Shown: positions 33,896 through 42,782, counted from the first letter of the stretch. The stretch: DNA of 64,000 nucleotides from Gemmobacter denitrificans (GCF_036964905.1 NZ_JBALHR010000008.1:1-64000); one strand, 5' to 3'. Translations and numbers: made by a program. The notes: a model not told the origin generated them from the letters alone.

Positions 33896-35305
33896 ATGAG
33901 CGCGATTGCGAAGGCTCTGAAACTGATGAAGGACGAGGAAGTCGAATACGTTGACGTTCGCTTCACCGACCCGAAAGGCAAACTCCAGCACGTGACCATC
34001 GTTGCGGATCTGGTCGATGAGGACTTCTTCGAAGAAGGCTTCATGTTCGACGGCTCCTCGATCGCGGGCTGGAAGTCGATCGATCAGTCGGACATGAAAC
34101 TGATCCCCGACGCGACCTCGGTCTATATCGACCCGTTCTATGCCGAGAAAACCATGTGCGTGCATTGCGACGTGGTCGAGCCGGACACCGGCGAGGCCTA
34201 TGATCGCTGCCCGCGTCAGATCGCCAAGAAGGCCGAGGCTTACATGAAGTCCTCGGGCGTGGGCGATGCCGCCTATTTCGGCCCCGAAGCCGAATTCTTC
34301 ATCTTTGACGACGTGCGCTATTCGGTTGCACCGAACAAGGTGTCCTATCAGATCGACGCCGAAGCGGCAGCCTGGAACATGGATACCGTCATCGAAGGCG
34401 GCAACCTGGCGCATCGCGCGGGCTACAAGGGCGGCTACTTCCCGGTGAACCCGGTGGACGAAGCCCAGGACCTGCGTGGCGAGATGCTGTCCACCATGAA
34501 GCGCATGGGCATCAAGGTTGACAAGCACCACCACGAAGTGGCGACCTGCCAGCACGAGCTGGGCATGATCTTTGGTGGTCTGGTCGAACAGGCCGACAAC
34601 ATCCAGAAATACAAGTATGTGATCCACAACGTGGCGCATGCTTATGGCAAGACCGTGACCTTCATGCCCAAGCCCATGAAGGGCGACAACGGGTCGGGCA
34701 TGCATGTGAACATGTCGATCTGGAAAGACGGCAAGCCGCTGTTCGCAGGCGACAAATATGCCGATCTTTCGCAGGAAGCCCTGTGGTTCATCGGCGGCAT
34801 CCTGAAGCATGCCAAGGCCCTGAACGCGCTGACCAACCCCTCGACCAACAGCTACAAGCGCCTGATCCCGGGCTTTGAAGCGCCGGTTCTGCGCGCCTAT
34901 TCGGCCCGCAACCGCTCGGGCTGCGTCCGTATTCCGTGGACCGAATCGCCGAAAGCCAAGCGCGTGGAAGCCCGCTTCCCCGATCCGGCCGCGAACCCCT
35001 ACCTGGCTTTCGCAGCCCTGCTGATGGCTGGCCTGGACGGCATCAAGAACAAGATTGATCCGGGCCCGGCTTCGGACAAGGATCTGTATGATCTGCCCCC
35101 CGAGGAACTGGCCGCGATCCCGACCGTCTGCGGCTCCTTGCGCGAAGCGCTGGAAGAGCTGGAGAAGGACATGGACTTCCTGCTGGCTGGTGACGTGTTC
35201 ACCCGCGAACAGCTGGAGGCCTATATCGGCCTGAAGTGGGAAGAGGTCTATGCCTACGAGCATACGCCCCACCCGGTGGAATATGCGATGTACTATTCCT
35301 GCTGA
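33896..35305 (+). CDS. glnA: Type I glutamine synthetase
   Basis: A 469-residue dodecameric enzyme making glutamine from glutamate, ammonium and ATP. Signatures: FDGSSIAGW near residue 50, metal ligands in AEFFIFDD (about 130), GNLAHRAGYKGGYFP (glutamate binding), KPMKGDNGSGMHVNMS (ATP), RNRSGCVRIP, and the adenylylation tyrosine in DLYDLPPEE near 398. Either ATG 33893 or 33896 may be used; 33896 has AAAGG 7 nt upstream. Control by adenylylation and by NtrC is known for this family. A UUCG-loop terminator follows. Confidence 0.97.
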   Translation: MSAIAKALKLMKDEEVEYVDVRFTDPKGKLQHVTIVADLVDEDFFEEGFMFDGSSIAGWKSIDQSDMKLIPDATSVYIDPFYAEKTMCVHCDVVEPDTGEAYDRCPRQIAKKAEAYMKSSGVGDAAYFGPEAEFFIFDDVRYSVAPNKVSYQIDAEAAAWNMDTVIEGGNLAHRAGYKGGYFPVNPVDEAQDLRGEMLSTMKRMGIKVDKHHHEVATCQHELGMIFGGLVEQADNIQKYKYVIHNVAHAYGKTVTFMPKPMKGDNGSGMHVNMSIWKDGKPLFAGDKYADLSQEALWFIGGILKHAKALNALTNPSTNSYKRLIPGFEAPVLRAYSARNRSGCVRIPWTESPKAKRVEARFPDPAANPYLAFAALLMAGLDGIKNKIDPGPASDKDLYDLPPEELAAIPTVCGSLREALEELEKDMDFLLAGDVFTREQLEAYIGLKWEEVYAYEHTPHPVEYAMYYSC

Positions 35306-35323
35306 TCGGACCTTCCGATCTAC

Positions 35324-35351
35324 AAAAAGGGCGCCTTCGGGCGCCCTTTTT
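35324..35351 (+). terminator. Rho-independent terminator of glnA
   Basis: Twelve-bp stem AAAAAGGGCGCC / GGCGCCCTTTTT capped by TTCG, 18 nt after the glnA stop. A smaller 7-bp hairpin (GATCGGA/TCCGATC) lies just before it. Confidence 0.92.
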
Positions 35352-35477
35352 CATTGCCCACAATTTGCCGCATTCCCTCCGCGCCTGCGCCTTCATCGAC
35401 CGTTAGGCGGGTTCAACCGGTTAAGCATCGGTTAAGGACAGCGCCGGTCGCCTTGTCCCCAGTGACGGAGTATTACC

Positions 35478-35909
35478 ATGGTTTCGGTTTCATCACGCCT
35501 TATCAAGTTTCTCATCCCGCGCCTTGTTCGGCATGTTCCGGGGCTTGACAGCGTTTCCCCCAGTGCAGCCCAACCTGCTGCCCGCCCCCGCCTGCCCAAC
35601 CGGCCGGTTTCGGCGCAGGACCGGGCGGCAGATGCCGATCTGCGCCTGATGGCCGGATTGCGCGCCGATCTTTATCGCGTGGAAGAGGTGGCAGAGGCCA
35701 CGGCTGAAAACAGCCCCGAAGTGCTGCGCTGGTCGGCGGCTGTGCTGAACATTATCCTTGTTCTGGTCGCCCTGCCCGTGGGCGTGGCCCTGATGATCCA
35801 CGGATCCCTGCGAGGCGCCGATCTGGCCGTATCGGGCCGGGCCATGGCGTTGACCGGTATGTTGTTGGGGGTCATGCAGGTGGTGAATGGCTTGAACGGG
35901 GCAATCTGA
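35478..35909 (+). CDS. Hypothetical membrane protein
   Basis: A 143-residue protein with no family I recognise. Residues 1-70 are polar to amphipathic (basic start VSSRLIKFLIPRLVRHV, then Pro/Ala-rich). Two hydrophobic segments follow, about residues 85-107 (SAAVLNIILVLVALPVGVALM) and 118-138, giving a likely inner-membrane hairpin. ATG 35478 follows GGAG at 35467-35470 (spacing 7). It stands between the glnA terminator and the converging UDG gene. Confidence 0.6.
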   Translation: MVSVSSRLIKFLIPRLVRHVPGLDSVSPSAAQPAARPRLPNRPVSAQDRAADADLRLMAGLRADLYRVEEVAEATAENSPEVLRWSAAVLNIILVLVALPVGVALMIHGSLRGADLAVSGRAMALTGMLLGVMQVVNGLNGAI

Positions 35910-35917
35910 CCCCAGGT

Positions 35918-36724
35918 TCAGCCCCTCAGCCGGGCCTGCAATGCCAGAAGATCGGCCCAGGCCTCGCGCTTCTGATGCGGCTGGCGCAACAGATAGGCCG
36001 GATGCAGCATCGGCAGAACCGGCAAACCCCAGACCTGCTGCCACTGCCCGCGCAACCGGGTGATCCCCCGCTGTCGCAGCACCGCCTGCAAGGGGGTATT
36101 GCCCATCAGCACCAGCATATCGGGTGCCGCCAGTTCGACATGGCGCTGCAGGAAGGGCACCATCATCGCCATTTCCTCGGGCGTGGGTTCACGGTTCGAC
36201 GGCGGCCGCCATGGCATCACATTGGTGATGTAAAGGGCCGAGCCCGGATCCGGGCTTTCGCGCCCCAATCCGATGGCAGCGAACATCCGGTCCAGCAATT
36301 GCCCCGCGCGGCCGACAAAGGGGCGACCTTCGATATCCTCGTCGCGGCCCGGCGCCTCACCGATCAGCATGACCCGCGCGCCCTGCTGACCATCGGCAAA
36401 GACCGTGTTGCGCGCACCCTTTTTCAATTCGCAATGCGGGAAGGCGGCGATGGCGGCGTGCAGATCCTGCAGCGTTATGGCTTGGCGGGCGGCAGTCTGC
36501 GCGGCCTGCGCTGGATCGATCTTTGGCGCGGCCACCGGTTCGGGCGGCGGCGGGGCGGCCGCGCGGCGCGACGCGGTGGCAGGGACTTCGCGCACCGGCT
36601 CGGCCAATGCATAGCGATCCACCGGTTCATCGGCCACCGGGTCAACCGCACCCAGCTCCTGCAACCACAGAAGTGCCGCATGCGCCGCATGCCAGTCAGA
36701 CAGGATGTCGGCCCCGATTCCCAT
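35918..36724 (-). CDS. Uracil-DNA glycosylase, family 4-like, without cluster cysteines
   Basis: A 268-residue protein of the UDG superfamily that should excise uracil from DNA. The family 4 active-site block GEAPGRDEDIEGRPFVGRAGQLLDRM lies near residues 119-144, ITNVMPWRPP near 168-177, and the HPAYLLRQP motif near 240. An Ala/Pro linker separates an N-terminal helix region (1-50). Family 4 enzymes carry four cysteines for a [4Fe-4S] cluster; only one Cys (in HCELKKGARNTVF) exists here. Start ATG 36724 is the first inside the coherent domain. The gene is alone, back to back with pyrB. Confidence 0.82.
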   Translation of the reverse strand: MGIGADILSDWHAAHAALLWLQELGAVDPVADEPVDRYALAEPVREVPATASRRAAAPPPPEPVAAPKIDPAQAAQTAARQAITLQDLHAAIAAFPHCELKKGARNTVFADGQQGARVMLIGEAPGRDEDIEGRPFVGRAGQLLDRMFAAIGLGRESPDPGSALYITNVMPWRPPSNREPTPEEMAMMVPFLQRHVELAAPDMLVLMGNTPLQAVLRQRGITRLRGQWQQVWGLPVLPMLHPAYLLRQPHQKREAWADLLALQARLRG

Positions 36725-36839
36725 GGTGGCCACACTAGGCCCGACAGACCAGCACAGCAACCGGTGCCGAATTGCCCGATTGATCCGCCCCCACGCCCTG
36801 CCTATAACGCGCCAACCGCTGCCGAGGAGGGAGGCCCCC

Positions 36840-37802
36840 ATGTCATTCCGTGCCCGTCATCTGCTTGGCATCGAACATCTGGCCCCGGACGAGATCCGTG
36901 CCGTGCTGGATCTGGCCGAACGCTATGTCGATCTGAACCGCCGCACGATAAAAAGTTCGGATGCGCTGTCGGGCATGACCCAGATCAACATGTTCTTCGA
37001 AAACTCCACCCGCACCCAGGCCAGCTTTGAGCTGGCAGGCAAGCGGCTGGGCGCCGATGTGATGAACATGAGCGTGGCGCAATCCAGCGTAAAGAAGGGC
37101 GAAACGCTGATCGACACGGCGCTGACGCTGAATGCCATGCACCCCGATCTGCTGGTGGTGCGGCACCCCCATTCGGGCGCGGTCAATCTGTTGGCCAGCA
37201 AGGTGAATTGCGCAGTGCTGAATGCGGGTGACGGGCGGCATGAACACCCGACTCAGGCGCTGCTGGATGCGCTGACCATCCGCCGCGCCAAGGGCCGCAT
37301 CCAACGGCTGACCGTGGCGATCTGCGGCGACATAGCGCATAGCCGGGTGGCGCGGTCGAACCTGATCCTGCTGGGCAAGATGGAAAACCGCATCCGGCTG
37401 ATCGGCCCGCCAACGCTGATGCCTTCGGGCGTGTCGGAATTCGGCTGCGAGGTTTATGACGACATGCGCGAGGGGCTGAAGGGCGCCGATGTGGTGATGA
37501 TGCTGCGCCTTCAGAAAGAGCGGATGGATGGCGGTTTCATCCCGTCCGAGCGGGAATATTACCACCGCTACGGCCTTGATGCCGAGAAGCTGGCGGTGGC
37601 CTCCCCCGAGGCCATCGTGATGCATCCCGGCCCGATGAACCGCGGCGTGGAGATCGACGGCGAGATCGCCGATGACATCAATCGCAGTGTCATTCAGGAA
37701 CAGGTGGAAATGGGCGTGGCCGTCCGCATGGCCTGCATGGACCTGCTGGCCCGCAACCTGCGCGCCGAACGGGGCGCGCGCGCGGTGGGTGCCTATGTCT
37801 GA
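36840..37802 (+). CDS. pyrB: Aspartate carbamoyltransferase catalytic subunit
   Basis: A 320-residue enzyme of pyrimidine synthesis (carbamoyl phosphate plus aspartate to carbamoyl-aspartate). The carbamoyl-phosphate loop FFENSTRTQASFELAGKRLG is near residues 50-69, DGRHEHPTQALLD near 126-138, and the aspartate-binding HPGPMNRGVEI near 262-272. GAGGAGGGAGG precedes the ATG. A pyrC-like gene lies in the same operon, and no pyrI is near, as expected for class of ATCases that partner with an inactive dihydroorotase. The next gene overlaps its end by 8 nt. Confidence 0.96.
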   Translation: MSFRARHLLGIEHLAPDEIRAVLDLAERYVDLNRRTIKSSDALSGMTQINMFFENSTRTQASFELAGKRLGADVMNMSVAQSSVKKGETLIDTALTLNAMHPDLLVVRHPHSGAVNLLASKVNCAVLNAGDGRHEHPTQALLDALTIRRAKGRIQRLTVAICGDIAHSRVARSNLILLGKMENRIRLIGPPTLMPSGVSEFGCEVYDDMREGLKGADVVMMLRLQKERMDGGFIPSEREYYHRYGLDAEKLAVASPEAIVMHPGPMNRGVEIDGEIADDINRSVIQEQVEMGVAVRMACMDLLARNLRAERGARAVGAYV

Positions 37803-38226
37803 CGGATTGATCCGCGGCCCGGCGCCTTTGGCCGAGGGTGAGGAGTTGCGCGCAACCTTCGCGCCCGACCGCACCACCTATCTGCGGCGGGTTCTGATCC
37901 TGATCGTGCTGTTCGGAGCACTGGCGGGGGCGATCCTGCTGGCGCTTGGCAATCCCTATCCCTGGACCGGGCCGGTGGCCGCACTTCTGGGCGTGGGTGT
38001 GCGCGGCTGGTATCTGGCATCCGAGGCGCTGGCTGCCACATGGCGCCTGACCGACCGCCGCCTGCTGGGCCCGGCCGGTCAGGTGGTGCCGCTGTCTTCC
38101 ATCGACCGGGTGCAGACAGTGTTTGGCGACGTGCTGGTGATCACCCGCGCGGGCGACAAGCATCTGCTGAAATACCTGCCCGATGCCCCGGCGGTGATCG
38201 CCCGGCTGCAGGAGGCCCGCGCATGA
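37795..38226 (+). CDS. PH-domain membrane protein 1
   Basis: A 143-residue protein. Residues 1-30 are cytosolic; two hydrophobic segments at about 33-52 and 56-75 precede a bacterial PH-like domain (about 80-140: ATWRLTDRRLLGPAGQVVPLSSIDRVQTVFGDVLVI). The pattern LTDRRL..........I..V is typical of bPH_2/YdbT-like proteins. It overlaps pyrB by 8 nt and the next gene by 4 nt. Role unknown; no link to pyrimidines is evident from sequence. Confidence 0.72.
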   Translation: MSDGLIRGPAPLAEGEELRATFAPDRTTYLRRVLILIVLFGALAGAILLALGNPYPWTGPVAALLGVGVRGWYLASEALAATWRLTDRRLLGPAGQVVPLSSIDRVQTVFGDVLVITRAGDKHLLKYLPDAPAVIARLQEARA

Positions 38227-38729
38227 CCCCGCTGCCCGGCGAAACCCTGCTGTGGGAAGGTCGCGCCCTGCCGGGCCTGCGCCCCCGGATCGACAAACCG
38301 GCGAATATCCTGTTCGGGCTGGCGATGATTGCCTTCGCGCTGTTCTGGATGGACCGCGCGCTGCGCGACGGCGGGATCATGTGGCTTGCGGGCCTGCCCT
38401 TTCTGGGCTTCGGGCTGCGGATGGCGGTCGTGCCGGTCTGGGGGCCACGCATCGCCGCGCGCCTGTCACGCTATGCACTGACCGACCGCCGCGCCCTGAT
38501 CGAAACCCGATGGCCGCTGATCGGATCGCGCTGGCACAGCATGACGATCACCCCGGCCACTCTGGTTGATGCCGATGGCAGCCCGATGACCCTGACCCTG
38601 CGCAGCGCATTGGCCGGACCGCGCGGCACGGCGGATGAAACCCTGATCTTTCACCGGCTGGACGATGGCGCCGAGGTTCTGGCGCTGATCCGCCAGATCC
38701 AGCGCAACACCGCAGGAGGTGCGCCATGA
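38223..38729 (+). CDS. PH-domain membrane protein 2
   Basis: A 168-residue relative of the preceding product: two hydrophobic segments (about residues 28-45 and 52-68) then a PH-like domain (YALTDRRALIETRWPLIGSRWHSMTI). The two genes overlap by 4 nt (ATGA), as does the small ORF after it. The pair probably forms a complex or arose by duplication. No catalytic motif is visible. Confidence 0.72.
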   Translation: MTPLPGETLLWEGRALPGLRPRIDKPANILFGLAMIAFALFWMDRALRDGGIMWLAGLPFLGFGLRMAVVPVWGPRIAARLSRYALTDRRALIETRWPLIGSRWHSMTITPATLVDADGSPMTLTLRSALAGPRGTADETLIFHRLDDGAEVLALIRQIQRNTAGGAP

Positions 38730-38848
38730 CCCCCGATCCCGACCGCAAGCCCAGCAAGGCCGAGATGCGCCAAGGCGGCATGGTCGCATTGGCCGTTCTG
38801 GTGTTTCTGGCCGTTCTGACCACCCTGTTCGTCGTCTTCGGTGGCTGA
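38726..38848 (+). CDS. 40-residue single-helix membrane peptide
   Basis: ATG at 38726 overlaps the stop of the PH-domain gene (ATGA), with AGGAGG 8 nt upstream, and its TGA overlaps the next ATG (TGATG). The product has a polar, charged N-terminus (MTPDPDRKPSKAEMRQGG) and one hydrophobic helix (about residues 19-37) ending in GG. The very strong ribosome site and the couplings on both sides argue that it is translated. No homologue is recognised. Confidence 0.68.
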   Translation: MTPDPDRKPSKAEMRQGGMVALAVLVFLAVLTTLFVVFGG

Positions 38849-40173
38849 TGCCCGCCGCAGCGCTTTTCCCTGATGCCCCTGCCCCCGGATGGCCCGCCAT
38901 GACCCTGCACTTTACCAATGCCCGGCTGATCTGCCCCGAAACCCTGACCGATGCGCCGGGCAGCCTGACGGTCGATGCAGGCCTGATCGTGGCCCGCGAC
39001 GCCCCGGCCCCCGAAGGCGCGCAGATCGTCGATTGCGGTGGCAAATGTCTGGCCCCCGGTCTGGTCGATCTGGGGGTGAAGATCGGTGAGCCGGGCGAAC
39101 GGCACCGTGAGAGTTTCCGCTCTGCCGGGCTGGCAGCGGCGGCGGGCGGCGTGACCACGATCATAGCCCGCCCCGATACGATGCCGGTGATCGACACGCC
39201 GGAATTGCTGGAGTTTGTCACCCGTCGCGCCGCCGAGGCCAGCCCCGTGCGCATCCGCCACATGGCCGCGCTGACCAAGGGCCGCCTGGGGCGCGAAATG
39301 ACCGAGATCGGCTTTCTGCTGGATGCCGGGGCCATCGCCTTTACCGATGCCGATGCCGTGGGCAGCGACACCAAGGCGCTGTCGCGCGCCTTCACCTATG
39401 CCCGCAGTCTGGGCGCGCTGGTGATCGGCCATCCGCAGGACCCGGGCCTGTCGAAAGGGGCCGCCGTGACCAGCGGCAAGTTCGCCTCGCTGCGCGGCCT
39501 GCCCGGGGTGCATCCGATGGCCGAACGCATGGGGCTGGAACGCGATCTGGCGCTGGTCGAGATGACGGGCGTGGCCTGGCATGCCGATCAGATCACCACA
39601 GCCCGCAGCCTGCCCGCGCTGGACCGCGCCCGCGCGGCCGGGCTGAATGTCACTGCCGGGATTTCGATCCATCACCTGACGCTGAATGAACTCGACGTGG
39701 GCGATTACCGCACCTTCTTCAAGCTGACCCCACCTTTGCGATCCGAGGAGGATCGGCTGGCCATGGTCGCGGCGGTGGCCGACGGGGTGATCGACATGAT
39801 CTGTTCAATGCACAGCCCGGCGGATGAGGAAAGCAAGCGCCTGCCCTACGAAGAGGCGGCCTCGGGCGCGGTGGGGCTGCAAACCCTGCTGCCCGCCGCG
39901 ATGCGGCTCTATCATGTCGGGCATCTGAGCCTGCCACAGCTTTGGCGGGCGATGGCGCTGAACCCGGCGCGGCGGCTGGGCCTGCCGCAGGGACGGCTGT
40001 CCGGCGGCAGCCCGGCCGATCTGGTGCTGTTCGATCCCGATGCGCCCTTTGTGCTGGACCGCTTCACCCTGCGGTCCAAATCGAAGAACACCCCCTTTGA
40101 CGGGCAGCGCATGGAAGGTAAGGTGCTGGCCACCTATGTCGGCGGCGCAGCCGTCTTTCAGGCAGGAGAGTGA
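38848..40173 (+). CDS. pyrX: Dihydroorotase-like protein, probably non-catalytic (PyrC'/PyrX)
   Basis: A 441-residue amidohydrolase-fold protein in a pyrB operon. True class I dihydroorotases have DxHxH near the start and DHAPH late; here these are DLGVKIGEPG and SMHSPAD, so the zinc ligands are missing. Other family blocks are kept (GVTTIIARPDT, GHPQDPG, ISIHHLTLNE, TPPLRSEEDR, GLQTLLP). Inactive dihydroorotase homologues are known to be structural partners needed for activity or stability of some PyrB proteins. A working PyrC must be coded elsewhere. Starts ATG 38848 (coupled by TGATG) or ATG 38899 (family-like MTLHFTNARL) are both possible. Confidence 0.85.
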   Translation: MPAAALFPDAPAPGWPAMTLHFTNARLICPETLTDAPGSLTVDAGLIVARDAPAPEGAQIVDCGGKCLAPGLVDLGVKIGEPGERHRESFRSAGLAAAAGGVTTIIARPDTMPVIDTPELLEFVTRRAAEASPVRIRHMAALTKGRLGREMTEIGFLLDAGAIAFTDADAVGSDTKALSRAFTYARSLGALVIGHPQDPGLSKGAAVTSGKFASLRGLPGVHPMAERMGLERDLALVEMTGVAWHADQITTARSLPALDRARAAGLNVTAGISIHHLTLNELDVGDYRTFFKLTPPLRSEEDRLAMVAAVADGVIDMICSMHSPADEESKRLPYEEAASGAVGLQTLLPAAMRLYHVGHLSLPQLWRAMALNPARRLGLPQGRLSGGSPADLVLFDPDAPFVLDRFTLRSKSKNTPFDGQRMEGKVLATYVGGAAVFQAGE

Positions 40174-40176
40174 CCC

Positions 40177-40782
40177 TTGGCCCCTTTGACCAGTGATCCG
40201 ACCACGCTGCTGCTGGTGGCGCTTCTGGCCTATCTGCTCGGCTCGGTGCCGTTTGGCATTGTCATTACCCGGGCCATGGGTCTGGGCGATCTGCGTCAGA
40301 TCGGTTCGGGCAACATCGGGGCCACCAATGTGCTGCGCACCGGCAACAAGGCAGCGGCGGCGGCGACACTGGTGCTTGATGCCGCCAAGGGCGGGATTGC
40401 CGTGCTGATCGCCCGGGCGATGGTGGGCGAGGATGCGGCACAGGTCGCGGCGCTGGCCTCGTTCCTCGGGCATCTGTTCCCGGTCTGGCTGCGGTTCAAG
40501 GGCGGCAAAGGCGTGGCCACCTTCCTTGGGACGCTGCTTGCCCTGTCCTGGCCCATCGGTCTGGCCTGCTGCGCCACCTGGCTGGTTGCGGCGGCGCTTG
40601 GGCGCATCTCGTCTCTGGCGGCGCTGGTCGCGGCAGCCAGTTCGACCTTCTGGATGCTGGCGCTTGGTCAGGGCCGGATGCTGTTTCTGGGCATCATCCT
40701 GACATTGCTGGTCTTCTGGCGCCATTCCGCAAATATCCAGCGGCTGCGCGCCGGCACGGAACCAAAGATCGGCCAGAAGTAA
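40177..40782 (+). CDS. plsY: Glycerol-3-phosphate acyltransferase
   Basis: A 201-residue inner-membrane enzyme that acylates glycerol-3-phosphate from acyl-phosphate, the first step of phospholipid synthesis with PlsX. The three family motifs are present: GSGNIGATNVLR (about residues 43-54), FKGGKGVATFLG (about 108-119) and RHSANIQRL (about 184-192), with five to six helices. The start is TTG 40177 with AGGAG 8 nt upstream; no nearer ATG is suitable. Last gene of the pyr operon. Confidence 0.94.
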   Translation: MAPLTSDPTTLLLVALLAYLLGSVPFGIVITRAMGLGDLRQIGSGNIGATNVLRTGNKAAAAATLVLDAAKGGIAVLIARAMVGEDAAQVAALASFLGHLFPVWLRFKGGKGVATFLGTLLALSWPIGLACCATWLVAAALGRISSLAALVAAASSTFWMLALGQGRMLFLGIILTLLVFWRHSANIQRLRAGTEPKIGQK

Positions 40783-40788
40783 CGCGGC

Positions 40789-42138
40789 TCAGACAAGCCG
40801 CGCCGCGCTGTAGATCGGGGACAGGCTGCGCTTCCAGGGGCCTTCATAGGCCGCCAGATAGCGATCCGCCTGCACTGTGCCGCTGTCCAGATTTTCGACC
40901 AGCGGCTTGAGGAAGCGTTCTTCCCCAAGCCCGCGCGCCGCCAGACCGGCATGCGACAGGCCCACCGCCGCGCGTGCCAGATCGGCCAGCTTCACCCCCC
41001 CGGCCTGCCCGTTCAACGCCGAGACCGAGGCCGCGACCCGCAAGCCTTCGCGCGTTTCGGCATCGAAGCCCTTCACCAGATCCCATGCTGCATCCAGCGC
41101 GGTCTGGTCATACATCAGCCCGACCCAGAAGGCCGGCAGCGCGTTGACATGCACCTGATCGCCGCAATCGGCCCCGCGCATTTCGATGAACTTCTTCACC
41201 CGCGCCTCGGGGAACACGGTGGTCATGTGATCGGCCCAATCGCTCAGCGTGGGTTTTTCGCCGGGCAGCGCGGGCAATTCGCCCTTCAGGAAATCGCGGA
41301 AGCTCTGGCCAAGCGCGTTGATGTAATGCCCGTCGCGATAGACGAAATACATCGGCACATCCAGAACCCAGTCCACATAGCGCTGGAACCCCATCCCCGG
41401 TTCAAAGGCAAAGGGCAACATGCCGGTGCGGCTGTCATCCAGACCGCGCCAGATGCGCGACCGCCAGCTGCGGTGCCCATTGGGCTTGCCGTCGAAGAAG
41501 GGGCTGGAGGCAAAGAGCGCCGTCGCCACCGGCTGCAGGGCCAGCGCCACGCGCAGCTTCTGCACCATGTCAGCCTCAGAGCTGTAATCGAGGTTCACCT
41601 GCGTGGTGCAGGTGCGATACATCATCTGCGTGCCATGGGTGCCGACCCGCCCCATGTAATCGGTCATCAGCCGATAGCGGCCCTTGGGCATGACCGGCAT
41701 TTCTTCGTGCTGCCATTCCGGCGCCGCCCCAAGGCCCAGAAAGCCCACGCCCCAGCCTTCGGTAACGGCGCGCACTTCATCCAGATGGGTCTGCAATTCG
41801 GCTGCGACCTGGTTCATGTCAGACAAGGCCGCGCCCGACAGCTCGAACTGCCCGCCCGGCTCCAGCGAGACATTGGCGCCATTGCGGGTCAGACCGATGA
41901 TCTTTCCCTGTTCCAGCACCGGTTGCCAGTTGAAGCGCGCGGCCAGCCCCTCAAGCAGCGCCTTGATCGACACCGCACCCTCATAGGGCAAGGGGGCATG
42001 GCTGTCTTCGAGGAAGCCGAACTTTTCATGTTCGGTGCCGATGCGCCAGCGATCCTTGGGCTTGCAGCCTGCCTCCATCATTTCGGCAAGCTGTTCGAAC
42101 CGTTCGATCAGGCCGCCACCGGATTGGGGAATGGACAT
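40789..42138 (-). CDS. gshA: Glutamate-cysteine ligase (plant/alphaproteobacterial type)
   Basis: A 449-residue enzyme of the GCS2 family making gamma-glutamylcysteine for glutathione. The RIGTEHEKFGF motif is near residues 37-47, and the later blocks MTDYMGRVGTHGTQMMYRTCTTQVNLDY and MRGADCG match the plant-like branch. Cys residues that control the plant enzymes by redox state are not clearly kept. It converges with plsY after 6 nt and is monocistronic. Glutathione made here could also serve the glutathione-related genes further right. Confidence 0.92.
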   Translation of the reverse strand: MSIPQSGGGLIERFEQLAEMMEAGCKPKDRWRIGTEHEKFGFLEDSHAPLPYEGAVSIKALLEGLAARFNWQPVLEQGKIIGLTRNGANVSLEPGGQFELSGAALSDMNQVAAELQTHLDEVRAVTEGWGVGFLGLGAAPEWQHEEMPVMPKGRYRLMTDYMGRVGTHGTQMMYRTCTTQVNLDYSSEADMVQKLRVALALQPVATALFASSPFFDGKPNGHRSWRSRIWRGLDDSRTGMLPFAFEPGMGFQRYVDWVLDVPMYFVYRDGHYINALGQSFRDFLKGELPALPGEKPTLSDWADHMTTVFPEARVKKFIEMRGADCGDQVHVNALPAFWVGLMYDQTALDAAWDLVKGFDAETREGLRVAASVSALNGQAGGVKLADLARAAVGLSHAGLAARGLGEERFLKPLVENLDSGTVQADRYLAAYEGPWKRSLSPIYSAARLV

Positions 42139-42221
42139 CTGCAGGCTCCGTTCAAGGCGAGGGGTCGAGGCATAGGGGTATGCGTGGGCTCAGGGCGCCC
42201 AGAGGTGCCGCGCGGCGGCGG

Positions 42222-42779
42222 TCAAGTCAAGGCAGGTTTCACGGCGGCGCGATCACGCCTGCGCCAGAGGATCGGGCCCAGTTCCTCGCGCGGGGCAAGG
42301 CCGGGTCCGCCCGGAGGCGGGTGCAGCGCGGCAATCAGGCCCGCCGCATCCAACCCCGGCAAGGCCGCAAAGGCATCAAACAGCCGGTCTGCGCCATTGG
42401 CCGCCACCGGCACCAGCAGCGCCTGCCCATCGGCCTGTTTCAGCCGCCAGAAGCGTTGCCCGCCACGGCTGAGCAACCGCAATTCGATCAGATCGTCGAG
42501 CGAGACATATCCGCCGCCGGTCGGCCCCAGATAGGCCAGTTGCTGTTCGTCAACCTCGACCAGCCCCGGCTGATCCTGGATTGCCGTGGCAAAGCGCAGC
42601 CGACGCAGGGCAATCAGCGCCAGGCCCGCCCCAAGCAGCGCCAGTGCGATGCCAAGCGGCAGCAAGATCCAGCCGCCGCGCAGCCCCAGCCAAAGGCCAG
42701 CGACCAGGACGGCCAACGCAAAACCGGTTTCGCCCCAGCGGGCCAGCAGCGCCCGCGCCTCGGGTCGGATCATCGCCAT
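42222..42779 (-). CDS. Hypothetical membrane protein
   Basis: A 185-residue protein of unknown function. A short basic start is followed by two hydrophobic segments (about residues 17-32 and 35-60, Leu/Gly/Ala-rich) and a soluble C-terminal domain of about 120 residues (VDEQQLAYLGPTGGGYVSLDDLIELRLL) that could be a PH-like or beta-rich fold. The tail is Pro-rich then basic. It lies 3 nt after the nuclease gene on the same strand, so it is likely the last gene of the rsmE-nuclease unit. Confidence 0.62.
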   Translation of the reverse strand: MAMIRPEARALLARWGETGFALAVLVAGLWLGLRGGWILLPLGIALALLGAGLALIALRRLRFATAIQDQPGLVEVDEQQLAYLGPTGGGYVSLDDLIELRLLSRGGQRFWRLKQADGQALLVPVAANGADRLFDAFAALPGLDAAGLIAALHPPPGGPGLAPREELGPILWRRRDRAAVKPALT

Positions 42780-42782
42780 CTC

